A stretch of 64,000 nucleotides of DNA from Pseudonocardia sp. ICBG1293. Its GTDB lineage: Bacteria > Actinomycetota > Actinomycetes > Mycobacteriales > Pseudonocardiaceae. Made by a program: the position numbers and the translations under genes. Location of the stretch: assembly GCF_020131355.1 (NCBI RefSeq), contig NZ_JAHLEL010000051.1, forward strand, positions 1 through 64,000, written 5' to 3'. The notes below the pieces were generated by a model. It saw only the letters and a program-made list of their open reading frames with translations. It had not been told where the DNA came from and did no database searches. Positions within the stretch are counted from its first letter, which is position 1; each line of letters begins with the position of its first letter. This document shows, in pieces, positions 7,744-15,479 of this stretch.

Positions 7744-8961
7744 ATGGCGAGCACGAAGGACTGGTTCGAGACGGTCGCGGAGGCACAGCGGCGGGCGCGC
7801 AGGCGGCTGCCGAAGTCGGTCTACTACGCGCTGGTCGCCGGCGCGGAGCAGGGGATCACCCTGGCGGACAACGTCGCCGCCTTCGACGAGATCGGCTTCC
7901 GCCCGCACATCGCCGGGCTGCCGCCCCAGCGGGACCAGACGACCACCGTGATGGGCCAGGAGATCGACTTCCCGGTGATCGTCTCGCCGACCGGTGTGCA
8001 GGCCGTCGACCCCGAGGGCGAGGTCGCCGTCGCGCGGGCCGCGCACAGCTCCAACATCCAGAACCCGCTGAACCCCGAGCAGACCGTCTCGACGGCGATG
8101 GGTCTGTCCTCGTTCGCCTCCCGCTCGGTCGAGGACGTCTGCGCCGTCCACGACAAGGTCTTCTTCCAGGTCTACTGGGCCGGGTCGAAGGAGGACATCC
8201 TGGAGCGCGCGCTGCGCGCGCGACGGGCGGGGGCCAAGGGCCTGATCGTGACTCTGGACTGGACCTTCGCCACCCGCCGCGACTGGGGCAGCCCGCCGAT
8301 CCCGGAGAAGGTCGACGTCAAGGCCGCGCTGCAGTTCGCGCCGGAGATGATCACCAAGCCGCGCTACCTGCTGGACTGGGCGAAGTCGGGCCGGATCCCC
8401 GACCTCAAGGCCCCGAACATGGCGCCCCCCGGCGGCGGCGAGGCCCCCACCTTCTTCGGTGCCTACGGCGTCTGGTGGACCACCCCGCTGCCCACCTGGG
8501 ACGACATCGCCTGGCTGCGCGAGCAGTGGGGCGGCCCGTTCATGGTCAAGGGGATCATGCACCCCGACGACGCCCGCCGGGCCGTCGACGCGGGCGCCAC
8601 CGCGATCTCGGTGTCCAACCACGGCGGCAACAACCTCGACGGCACCCCGGCCGCGATCCGGGCCCTGCCCGCGATCGTCGACGCCGTGGGGGACCAGGTC
8701 GAGGTGGTGATGGACGGCGGCATCCGTCGCGGTGCCGACGTGGTCAAGGCGCTCGCGCTCGGCGCCAGGGCCGTCATGATCGGCCGGGCCTACCTGTGGG
8801 GCATGGCGGCCCAGGGCGAGCGCGGCGTCACCAACGTGCTGTCGATCCTCTACAAGGGCATCGACGAGGCACTGCTGGGACTGGGCAAGAAGTCGATCCA
8901 CGAGCTGGACCGGGACGACCTGATCGTGCCGGAGAACTTCACCCGCGTCTCGAAGCTCTGA
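7744..8961 (+). CDS. mftD: MftD-like FMN-dependent alpha-hydroxy-acid-oxidase-family protein
   Basis: A 405-residue FMN TIM-barrel enzyme that closely resembles MftD, the pre-mycofactocin synthase: start DWFETVAEAQRRARRRLPKS, SPTGVQAV, FQVYWAGS, and the FMN/active-site block AISVSNHGGNNLDGTP followed by DGGIRRGADVVKALALGARA. MftD deaminates and oxidises the peptide-derived cofactor precursor. Compared with the mycobacterial protein as I recall it, there is an insertion of about a dozen residues (SNIQNPLNPEQTVS) before TAMGLSSF. No mftA, mftB, mftC or mftE homologue lies next to it, so it is an orphan or paralogue. ATG 7744 follows AAGGGGCAGGC. Confidence 0.85.
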   Translation: MASTKDWFETVAEAQRRARRRLPKSVYYALVAGAEQGITLADNVAAFDEIGFRPHIAGLPPQRDQTTTVMGQEIDFPVIVSPTGVQAVDPEGEVAVARAAHSSNIQNPLNPEQTVSTAMGLSSFASRSVEDVCAVHDKVFFQVYWAGSKEDILERALRARRAGAKGLIVTLDWTFATRRDWGSPPIPEKVDVKAALQFAPEMITKPRYLLDWAKSGRIPDLKAPNMAPPGGGEAPTFFGAYGVWWTTPLPTWDDIAWLREQWGGPFMVKGIMHPDDARRAVDAGATAISVSNHGGNNLDGTPAAIRALPAIVDAVGDQVEVVMDGGIRRGADVVKALALGARAVMIGRAYLWGMAAQGERGVTNVLSILYKGIDEALLGLGKKSIHELDRDDLIVPENFTRVSKL

Positions 8962-8971
8962 GGCCACCGGC

Positions 8972-9006
8972 GGTGCGGGGGCCCGGCGCGACCGGGCCCC
9001 CGCACC
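8972..9006. terminator. Strong hairpin between convergent genes
   Basis: A perfect 15-bp GC stem (GGTGCGGGGGCCCGG, 8972-8986) with the loop CGCGA pairs with 8992-9006. It lies between the convergent MftD-like and SDR stops and could serve both. There is no U-tract, as is common in actinobacteria. Confidence 0.75.
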
Positions 9007-9015
9007 GGCCCCGGC

Positions 9016-9909
9016 TCAGAGCGGGAACGTGACCCGGGTCAGCTCCTCGGCACGCTCCCACAGCGCCCGCTGCACCCGGCGGTCGTGCGAGGCCGCGGTG
9101 GAGCCGACCGGTCGCGGGTTGCCGCGCGCCTCGCCGATGCCGTCCGGCCCGATGTAGGCCCCACCGGGCAGGTCCGGCACGGTCGCGGCGAACAGCGCCG
9201 GCAGGGCACCGGCCGCCCCGGACTGCGCGAACAGTGTGTTGAGCACGCCCATCAACGCGTCCTGGAAGGACTCGGTGCGCGACTGCAGGTTCGTCGCGGC
9301 GTAGCCGGGGTGGGCGGCCGTCGACCGCAGCCGCGACCCGGCCGCGACGAACCGGTGCTCCAGCTCGTAGGCGAACATCAGGCAGGCCAGCTTGGACTGG
9401 CCGTAGGCGGTCCAGCGCTCGTAGCGGCGGCGCTCGAAGTTCAGGTCGTCCAGGTCGATGCGCCCGATCCGGTGCATGACGCTGGACAGCGTGACGACCC
9501 GGTCGGTGATCCGGTCGGCCAGCAGCCCGGTGAGCGCGAAGTGGCCGAGGAAGTTGACCCCCAGCTGGGTCTCGAAGCCGTCCGTGGTGCGGGAGAACGG
9601 CACCGCCATCAGCCCCGCGTTGTTGACCAGGACGTCCGCGGTGCCCTCGAACCCGGCCGCGAACTCGCGGACCGAGGTCAGGTCCGCCAGGTCGAGCCTG
9701 CGCACCGACGCCGCGCCGCCGAGCTCCGCGGCGATCTGCTCGCCGCGCGTGGTGTCCCGCACGGCCAGCACGACGCGTGCGCCGACGTGCACCAGGGCCC
9801 GGGTGGTCTCCAGCCCGAGGCCGCTGGTGGCGCCGGTGACGATCACGGTCCGGCCCTGCTGGGGCGGGATGTCCGCCGTGGTCCAGGGGGCGGGTGGGGT
9901 CCGGAACAC
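9016..9909 (-). CDS. Short-chain dehydrogenase, retinol-dehydrogenase-like
   Basis: A 297-residue classical SDR. The Rossmann motif TGATSGLG is at about residues 25-32, NNAG at about 95, the catalytic Ser in VTLSSV, and Tyr/Lys in AYGQSKLA. The long form with an N-terminal extension and an RRYERW-type loop resembles bacterial WW-domain-oxidoreductase/retinol-dehydrogenase-like SDRs; the substrate cannot be told. The GTG at 9909 has AAGGAGT upstream. It converges on the MftD-like gene, with a strong hairpin between them. Confidence 0.88.
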   Translation of the reverse strand: MFRTPPAPWTTADIPPQQGRTVIVTGATSGLGLETTRALVHVGARVVLAVRDTTRGEQIAAELGGAASVRRLDLADLTSVREFAAGFEGTADVLVNNAGLMAVPFSRTTDGFETQLGVNFLGHFALTGLLADRITDRVVTLSSVMHRIGRIDLDDLNFERRRYERWTAYGQSKLACLMFAYELEHRFVAAGSRLRSTAAHPGYAATNLQSRTESFQDALMGVLNTLFAQSGAAGALPALFAATVPDLPGGAYIGPDGIGEARGNPRPVGSTAASHDRRVQRALWERAEELTRVTFPL

Positions 9910-9996
9910 AGGGGTACTCCTTCGCGGGGAACGGGCCCCCAGGTCTACCCGCTCGCCCGCTCTCCCGCGCGCCCGCGCGCCCGCGACCCGGACGGG

Positions 9997-11403
9997 TCAG
10001 CCGGCCACCTCGGCGGCCCGCTCGTCGCGCCGGGCCGAGACCAGGGCGTCGACCAGCAGGAACAGGATCAGCGACACCCCCAGCACCGGCAGGACCAGCC
10101 CGGCGGCCACGGCCGCCAGCCCGACCAGCGCCACCGCGGCGGGGGCGGGACGCTCCCGGGATCCGGGCGGCCCCGCGAGCGTGCGGGAGCCGTCCGGCAG
10201 GGTCGGCCTGCGCAGCCACCACATCCGGTAGCCCCACACGACCAGGACGACCACGGCCGAGGCCAGGGCGGCGAGCGCGACCAGGTTGACGGTGCCGAAC
10301 AGCAGGCCCATGTGCGCGTCGATGCCCCAGCGGGCGAGCTTCGCCGCGACCGGCCAGTCCGCGAACGCGAGCCGGTCGGTGACGGTCCCGGTGGTCGGGT
10401 CCACGGCCACCGAGTCCTGCTGCGACGGCCAGCTGCGTACCGTCTGCTGGACGGTCCAGGCCTGTCCGGGGTCGCCCGGGGTGAGCTCCACGGGCCCGCC
10501 GAGGCCGTCGGCGCGGGCGGCGTCCAGGACCCGCTGGGCGACCGCGGGCACCGCCCGCGGGGGGACCGGCGTCGTCGCCGCACCCGTCACGGGCGCGTCC
10601 GCCTCGCCCCCCGCCGCGGGCAGCGTGCTGCTCACCGAGGGGGTCGTCCAGTCCAGGGCGGTGCGCAGCGCGCCGACGTTGGCCCCCGCGAACTGGGACC
10701 AGGTCAGGCCGGTCGCGGCGAGGAACAGGAACCCGACCGAGGCCCAGATGCCCACCGCGCCGTGCCAGGACCGCAGCCGCGACCGCGGCGACCCGTCCGT
10801 CCGCGGCAGCAGCCGCTCGCGGCGTCGGCGTACCCGCCGGGTCACCTGGACCACGAGGCCGGACAGGGTCAGTACGGCCAGCCAGGACGCCGCCAGCTCG
10901 GTGTAGACCTGGCCGGGCGGGCCCAGCAGCAGCGAGCGGTGCAGGTTGTCGATCACCCCGCGGGCGGGGAGCCACTCGGCATAGGTGTCGAGGGTGGCCC
11001 GCACCTGCGCGGTGTAGGGGTCGACGAACACGGTGCGGCTGTAGCTCTCGGGCAGGTCGGCGTCGAACGACACCCGGGTCGTCGCGCCGGGCTCGCGCGA
11101 CGGCCGGATCTCGGTGACGGGAAGGCCCGGCTGGGTCGCCGCGGCCGCCTCGACCTGCCGGGACAGCGGGAGCTCCGGACCGCTGACCGGGGCGGTGAGC
11201 GCCTCGGCGTACAGCCAGCGCTCGATCGGTGGCGAGAGCGTGTAGAGCAATCCGGTCAGCGCCGCGACCAGCAGGAACGGGCCGACGAACAGGCCCGCGT
11301 AGAAGTGGATGCGGGTGACGAGGCCCTTCAGGCCACGGAACGGCGTGGGGCGCTCCGGCGGGGGGACGGGTGCCCCGGGCCGGGTGTCGAGGCCGGCGCT
11401 CAC
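9997..11403 (-). CDS. PepSY-domain membrane protein
   Basis: A 468-residue PepSY-associated membrane protein. It has an N-terminal helix (HFYAGLFVGPFLLVAALTGLLYTL), a large external loop (SYSRTVFVDPYTAQVRATLDTY), a second helix after DNLHRSLLLG, a third at WHGAVGIWASVGFLFLAATGLTW, and two or more C-terminal helices (about 360-450). Relatives are found beside metal or siderophore uptake and respiratory genes, and some act as ferric reductases. The GTG start at 11403 overlaps the stop of the upstream DUF5134 gene by 4 bp, so the two are translationally coupled. Confidence 0.85.
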   Translation of the reverse strand: MSAGLDTRPGAPVPPPERPTPFRGLKGLVTRIHFYAGLFVGPFLLVAALTGLLYTLSPPIERWLYAEALTAPVSGPELPLSRQVEAAAATQPGLPVTEIRPSREPGATTRVSFDADLPESYSRTVFVDPYTAQVRATLDTYAEWLPARGVIDNLHRSLLLGPPGQVYTELAASWLAVLTLSGLVVQVTRRVRRRRERLLPRTDGSPRSRLRSWHGAVGIWASVGFLFLAATGLTWSQFAGANVGALRTALDWTTPSVSSTLPAAGGEADAPVTGAATTPVPPRAVPAVAQRVLDAARADGLGGPVELTPGDPGQAWTVQQTVRSWPSQQDSVAVDPTTGTVTDRLAFADWPVAAKLARWGIDAHMGLLFGTVNLVALAALASAVVVLVVWGYRMWWLRRPTLPDGSRTLAGPPGSRERPAPAAVALVGLAAVAAGLVLPVLGVSLILFLLVDALVSARRDERAAEVAG

Positions 11404-12215
11404 CAGCCCGCCACCATCGCCGCGAGCATGACGACCATGCCGACGCTCATCGCGGCGTGGCAGGCGGCGTCGGAACGGGCTCCCAGCCGGCTCACCGGCC
11501 GTACCGGGGCTCCGACCCGCTCGGCGAGCGCGGTCGCCCCGTCGGTCGTCGCCGCGGTCGCGGTCGGGCGCTCCTGCGGCGCGGCCGGGTCGGCGCAGTC
11601 ACAGTCCGCCGGATCGGCGGCGCCCCCACCGGCCGGCAGCACGTCGTCCGGGGTCAGCGGGTCGCCGGCGTCGCGGTCGTGGCTCAGGGCGCGGGCACCC
11701 CAGTACCCGGCCGCGGCCAGCAGCACCGCGCAGAGGGCGACGGTCACCGCGACCGCCCACCCCACCGGGGCCGCCGCGTGCCCGGCCCCGGACATGTCCG
11801 TCATCGCGCCGCCGTGGTGGGCGTGCGCGCCGCCGCCACCGGCCGCCGCCACCGGCGAGGCCATGATCAGCGGCATCGCGGCCAGCATCCACACCATCGC
11901 GGCGGCCATCAGCGCGTGTGCCGCGCCCGCGACCCGCCCCGAGGTCCCGCACGGCACCCCGCGTGCCGCGGTGAGCACGAAGAAGACCCCCAGGACGCCG
12001 AACAGCACGATCTGGGTCCACAGCCCGGCGCTGCCGTACCAGGTCCAGGTCATGACGACCATCGCCGCGCTCATCAGCAGGTGGGCGAGCTCCGCGGTGC
12101 GGTGCGCGGCGGAGCGGCGCTCGGAGACCGCGGCGGCCCAGCGGGCCAGGGCGTAGAACCCGGTGGCGGCGAAGACCGCCGTCAGGGCCCAGGCGAGCGG
12201 GAGCGACGAGATCAC
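11400..12215 (-). CDS. DUF5134 polytopic membrane protein with His/Met-rich loop
   Basis: A 271-residue membrane protein of the DUF5134 type with about seven hydrophobic segments (SLPLAWALTAVFAATGFYAL at the start, CHAAMSVGMVVMLAAMVAGW at the end). A loop with GGGAHAHHGGAMTDMSGAGH and a later CDCADP stretch look metal-binding, copper being the obvious guess. The GTG at 12215 is preceded by GAGGAGG. It is coupled by GTGA overlap to the PepSY gene and lies downstream of an ECF sigma factor on the same strand. The family's function is unknown. Confidence 0.8.
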   Translation of the reverse strand: MISSLPLAWALTAVFAATGFYALARWAAAVSERRSAAHRTAELAHLLMSAAMVVMTWTWYGSAGLWTQIVLFGVLGVFFVLTAARGVPCGTSGRVAGAAHALMAAAMVWMLAAMPLIMASPVAAAGGGGAHAHHGGAMTDMSGAGHAAAPVGWAVAVTVALCAVLLAAAGYWGARALSHDRDAGDPLTPDDVLPAGGGAADPADCDCADPAAPQERPTATAATTDGATALAERVGAPVRPVSRLGARSDAACHAAMSVGMVVMLAAMVAGW

Positions 12216-12518
12216 GGATCCTCCTCGGGGGCGGGGGAGGTGCGGGGACCGCACGCCGGGAGTGGTCGTCGGCGGGCCCGCTCCGGTTCCCGCGGTCCCG
12301 GCTCCGTGGTGCGACGCCGGTCACTGCCGCCGCGCCGCCCGGATGGGGCGGTGGCCGCCGCCGTCACCGCGGGTGTGCGGCACGGTCGGTGGCGCGGTGG
12401 CGCGGTGGCGCGGTCGTGGTCGCGGTCGCGCGGCGTGGTGCCGCGCCGTGGTGCCGTGCAGCGGTGCTGTGCAGCGGTGCCGTGCAGCGGTGCCGTGCAG
12501 CGGTGCCGTGCAGCGGGG
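12216..12518. other. GC-rich intergenic region with tandem repeats
   Basis: About 300 bp between the ECF sigma factor and DUF5134 genes. It contains no convincing gene. Its right part is built of short direct repeats: GGCGCGGT-type repeats at about 12390-12410 and then five 13-bp units listed separately. The ribosome-binding site of the DUF5134 gene lies at its left edge. Confidence 0.6.
12450..12514. repeat. 13-bp tandem repeat, five copies
   Basis: Five exact or nearly exact units of GGTGCCGTGCAGC; the second has CTG in place of CCG. They end four bases before the stop of the ECF sigma factor gene. The array is therefore an immediate 3' tail of that gene, of a type prone to slippage and useful as a strain marker. 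Confidence 0.9.
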
Positions 12519-13118
12519 TCAGGGACGCGCGGCGCGCCGGACACCGGGCGCGGGGGCGCCCGCGGTCCCGGTGCCGTCCGCACCGAGCGCGCGCAGCAGG
12601 TCCTCGCGGGCCCGGGCGACCCGGGACCGGATGGTGCCGACCGGGCAGCCGCAGACCTGGGCGGCCTCGGCGTAGCCCAGGTCCATCACCTGGGTCAGGA
12701 CGAACGCCTCGCGACGGTCGGCGGGCAGCGCGTCGACCAGCGCGCGGAGCAGGACCGCCTCCTGCGCGCCGGTGCGGGGCGCCGCGCGCTCCAACACCTC
12801 CTGGGTGTCCTCGCCGAGGTCGCGGACGCGGGGCCTGCGGACCGCGGTGCGCACGGCGTCGACGGCGACCCGGCGGGCGACCGACAGCAGCCAGGTGCGG
12901 GCGGTGGAGCGACCCGCGAACGAGGGCAGCGACCGCAGCGCGCGCAGGAACGTCTCCTGCGCGAGGTCCTCGGCGTCGTCGCGACCGGCGAGGTGGACCA
13001 GGAAGCGGTGGACGTCGACCTGGGTCGCCCGCACGAACTCCGCGAGCGCGGCGGTGTCACCGGCTCCCGCGGCCAACGCCCACGCCGTCACGGTGGCGTC
13101 GTCGTGGCGTTCGGGCAC
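12519..13118 (-). CDS. ECF-type RNA polymerase sigma factor (SigC-like)
   Basis: A 199-residue ECF sigma factor. Region 2 contains VDVHRFLVHLAGRDDAEDLAQETFLRALRSL-type sequence at about 30-60, followed by SFAGRSTARTWLLSVARR. Region 4 contains LPADRREAFVLTQVMDLGY and CGCPVGTIRSRVARAREDLLR. The GTG at 13118 is chosen because it gives the usual length; a longer reading frame upstream lacks sigma homology. No anti-sigma gene is adjacent. The downstream DUF5134-PepSY pair on the same strand is a candidate target. Confidence 0.88.
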   Translation of the reverse strand: MPERHDDATVTAWALAAGAGDTAALAEFVRATQVDVHRFLVHLAGRDDAEDLAQETFLRALRSLPSFAGRSTARTWLLSVARRVAVDAVRTAVRRPRVRDLGEDTQEVLERAAPRTGAQEAVLLRALVDALPADRREAFVLTQVMDLGYAEAAQVCGCPVGTIRSRVARAREDLLRALGADGTGTAGAPAPGVRRAARP

Positions 13119-13241
13119 GGTGTCACGGTAGCCGCCGGTCCGACGGGGAAGAAGGCCGGCCCGGTCACCGTCCGCTCCATGGGAACACGGTGTGTGACGG
13201 CTCCGGTGCTGTCCGGACGCTACCGTCGCGGGGTGTCCGAC

Positions 13242-13901
13242 ATGTGGGTCAGCTGGTCCGGGGGCAAGGACGTCGCGACGGCGCTGGACGCCGCGCGGCG
13301 GTCCGGAATGCGGGTCACCGGGCTGCTCAGCACCGTCACACCGGGGCCCGGCGGAGCGGAGATCGCGGTGCACGGGGTCGGGGCCGCCCTCGTCGCCGCC
13401 CAGGCCGACGCACTGGGGATCCCGCTGCACCGGGTGGAGCTGCCGCCGTCGTGCCCGGACGGGGAGTACCGCGCCCGGCTGCGGGCGGCGCTCGCACCGG
13501 CGGCCGCGGCCGGGGTCGGCGGGCTGGTGCACGGCGACCTGGCGCTGGCCGACGTCCGCGCGTTCCGTGAGGAGGTCCTCGACGGCACCGGGGTCGGCGG
13601 GGTGTTCCCGCTCTGGGGCGCGGCGACCGACGTGCTGGCCGCCGGGATGCTCGACGCCGGGCTGCGCGCGGTCGTCGTCGCCGTCGACCCGGACCGGGTC
13701 CCGGCGCGGCTCGCCGGGGTCGCGTTCGACGCGGCGTTCCTCGCCGCCCTGCCCCCGGGCGTCGACCCGTGCGGGGAGAACGGCGAGTTCCACACCTTCG
13801 TCACCGGCGGGCCCTGGTTCGCCCACGACGTGCCGGTCGCGGTCACCGGCACCGTCTGCCGCGACGGACACGTGCAGGCGGTGCTGGCCCCGGCCGACTG
13901 A
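13242..13901 (+). CDS. Dph6-like adenine nucleotide alpha-hydrolase (ATP pyrophosphatase)
   Basis: A 219-residue PP-loop protein. The SGGKD signature lies at residues 5-9 (SWSGGKDVATAL); the conserved EYRARLR and GLVHGDLALADVR blocks and a C-terminal CGENGEFHTFVTGGPWF segment match the diphthine-ammonia-ligase/DUF71 family. Bacteria lack diphthamide, so the substrate is unknown. A GTG at 13233 would add three residues. It is divergent from the ECF sigma gene and is followed by the 23-bp repeat array. Confidence 0.85.
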   Translation: MWVSWSGGKDVATALDAARRSGMRVTGLLSTVTPGPGGAEIAVHGVGAALVAAQADALGIPLHRVELPPSCPDGEYRARLRAALAPAAAAGVGGLVHGDLALADVRAFREEVLDGTGVGGVFPLWGAATDVLAAGMLDAGLRAVVVAVDPDRVPARLAGVAFDAAFLAALPPGVDPCGENGEFHTFVTGGPWFAHDVPVAVTGTVCRDGHVQAVLAPAD

Positions 13902-13939
13902 GGCCGGGCGCCGGCCGGTGCCGCCACCGGCCCGGTGCC

Positions 13940-14178
13940 GTGTGGGAGCCGGTCGGCCCGCCGTGCGGGAGCCGGTCGGCCCGCCGTGCGGGAGCCGGTC
14001 GGCCCGCCGTGCGGGAGCCGGTCGGCCCGCCGTGCGGGAGCCGGTCGGCCCGCCGTGCGGGAGCCGGTCAGCCCGCCGTGCGGGAGCCGGTCAGCCCGCC
14101 GTGCGGGAGCCGGTCAGCCCGCCGTGCGGGAGCCGGTCAGCCCGCCGTGCGGGAGCCGGTCAGCCCGCCGTGCGGGAG
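13940..14178. repeat. 23-bp tandem repeat, ten full copies plus a partial
   Basis: Ten contiguous 23-bp units, GTGCGGGAGCCGGTCRGCCCGCC, fill 13940-14169, with a 9-base partial copy to 14178. The first five carry GGTCGG and the last five GGTCAG, so the array is two homogeneous blocks. Each junction can form a CCCGC-CGT-GCGGG mini-hairpin. The array lies between convergent genes, and the stop codon plus last residues (RTAG) of the DegT gene are inside the final unit. There are no spacers, so it is not CRISPR. Confidence 0.95.
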
Positions 14179-15314
14179 GCGAGCAGCCGGAACGCCGGTG
14201 TCGGGAGCTCCGGGGCCAGGTCGACCACGCAGGTCCGGGCCAGGATCTCCAGGGTGCGGGGGCAGGCGTCGGGTCCGTGGTCGATCTCGGTGCCGTTCGC
14301 CGCGTACGGGTCGAACCCGGGGTGCAGCGGGTTGCGGGCCCGCAGCGAGCGCCAGTTGGTGTAGACGTGGCGCCCGGTGTCGATCAACCGGTGCACGCCG
14401 CGCCGCGCACCGAACTCCGCGGCCGCCTCGGGGGTCGGGAAGGCCAGCGCCAGCCCGGCGGCGTTCGCGGGGTCGTGGTGGGGAACCGGCTCGAGGTCGC
14501 GACCGATCCGGTCCGAGAGCGCCGCCAGCATGATGTCGCGGTGCCGCCGGCGCCGCGCGATCTGCGCACGCAACCCGGCCAGCTGCGGCCGCAGCACCGC
14601 CGCGGACAGCTCGGGCATCCGCAGGTTGACCCCGACGATGAGGTCCGCGTCCGCACCGGCGAAACCGGCCCGCTCGTAGCTGCCGACGTCGTGGTACATC
14701 GACGCCCGCTCGAACAGCCGCGGGTCGCGGGTGACCAGGGCACCGCCCTCGCCGGAGCGGATGTTCTTGTGCTGGTTGAAGCTGAAGCAGCCGGCGTGGC
14801 CGATCGACCCGGCGGGGCGGCCCCGGTACGTGACGCCGATGGCCTGGCAGGCGTCCTCGATCACGACGAGGTCGTGGGCGGCGGCCACGTCCATGATCGC
14901 GTCCATGTCGGCGACGTGGTTGAGCATGTGCACCGGGAGCACGGCCCGGCTGCGCGGGGTGATCCGGTCCTTGAGGTCGGCCGGGTCCATCGTGAGCGAG
15001 GAGTCGACCTCGACCAGGCCCGGCACGGCGCCGACGGCCAGCGCCGCCGCGGCGGTCGAGACCCAGGTGTAGGCGGGGACCAGCACCTCGTCGCCGGGGC
15101 CGACGCCGGCGCCGACCAGCGCCGCGACCAGGGCGCTGGTGCCGCTGTTGACGGCCAGCGCGTGCGGGGTCCCGAGGAACCCGGCGAGCTCGGTCTCGAA
15201 CCGGGCGACCTCGGAGCGGTCGCCGCCGGTGAAGCGGCCCAGCTCCCCGCGGCCGAGGACACGGACCGTCGCGGCCATCCCCCGTGCGGTCGTGGCCATG
15301 GCGGCGAGTCCCAT
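14160..15314 (-). CDS. DegT/DnrJ/EryC1/StrS-family PLP aminotransferase
   Basis: A 384-residue PLP enzyme of the sugar-aminotransferase type. It has NSGTSALVAALVGAG, the VLVPAYTWVSTAAA segment, VIEDACQAIG (PLP-binding Asp) and the Schiff-base Lys in FNQHKNIRSGEGG. Family members transaminate keto-sugars or aminate and oxidise cyclitols in antibiotic and cell-wall sugar pathways. ATG 15314 follows GGAGGAG. It is divergent from a GMC oxidoreductase. Its last codons and stop are supplied by the 23-bp repeat array. Confidence 0.9.
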   Translation of the reverse strand: MGLAAMATTARGMAATVRVLGRGELGRFTGGDRSEVARFETELAGFLGTPHALAVNSGTSALVAALVGAGVGPGDEVLVPAYTWVSTAAAALAVGAVPGLVEVDSSLTMDPADLKDRITPRSRAVLPVHMLNHVADMDAIMDVAAAHDLVVIEDACQAIGVTYRGRPAGSIGHAGCFSFNQHKNIRSGEGGALVTRDPRLFERASMYHDVGSYERAGFAGADADLIVGVNLRMPELSAAVLRPQLAGLRAQIARRRRHRDIMLAALSDRIGRDLEPVPHHDPANAAGLALAFPTPEAAAEFGARRGVHRLIDTGRHVYTNWRSLRARNPLHPGFDPYAANGTEIDHGPDACPRTLEILARTCVVDLAPELPTPAFRLLASRTAG

Positions 15315-15479
15315 ACCGTGCTCCTCCGGATGTGAACCGTGTGAACCGGACACGACGGTACCGGGCGGGGCCCACGCCCCCGGGAACGGGAGGGTGGGAG
15401 CAGCCACAGCGTCCTCACAGCCGATCCGGGGCACCATCCTCGGCAGCATCCGCACCACGTTCGGAAGGAACCGCCCTCC

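Noticed and set aside
9085..13901. Very long open frames on the strand opposite or overlapping real genes (for example the plus-strand frames at 9085-12156 and 11370-13901)
   Set aside because: They are GC-rich shadow frames, full of Arg/Gly/Pro, without recognisable motifs; the genes on the true strand have clear domains, starts and couplings.
13940..14178. A regularly repeated unit that might suggest a CRISPR array
   Set aside because: The 23-bp units are contiguous with no unique spacers, and no cas genes are near.
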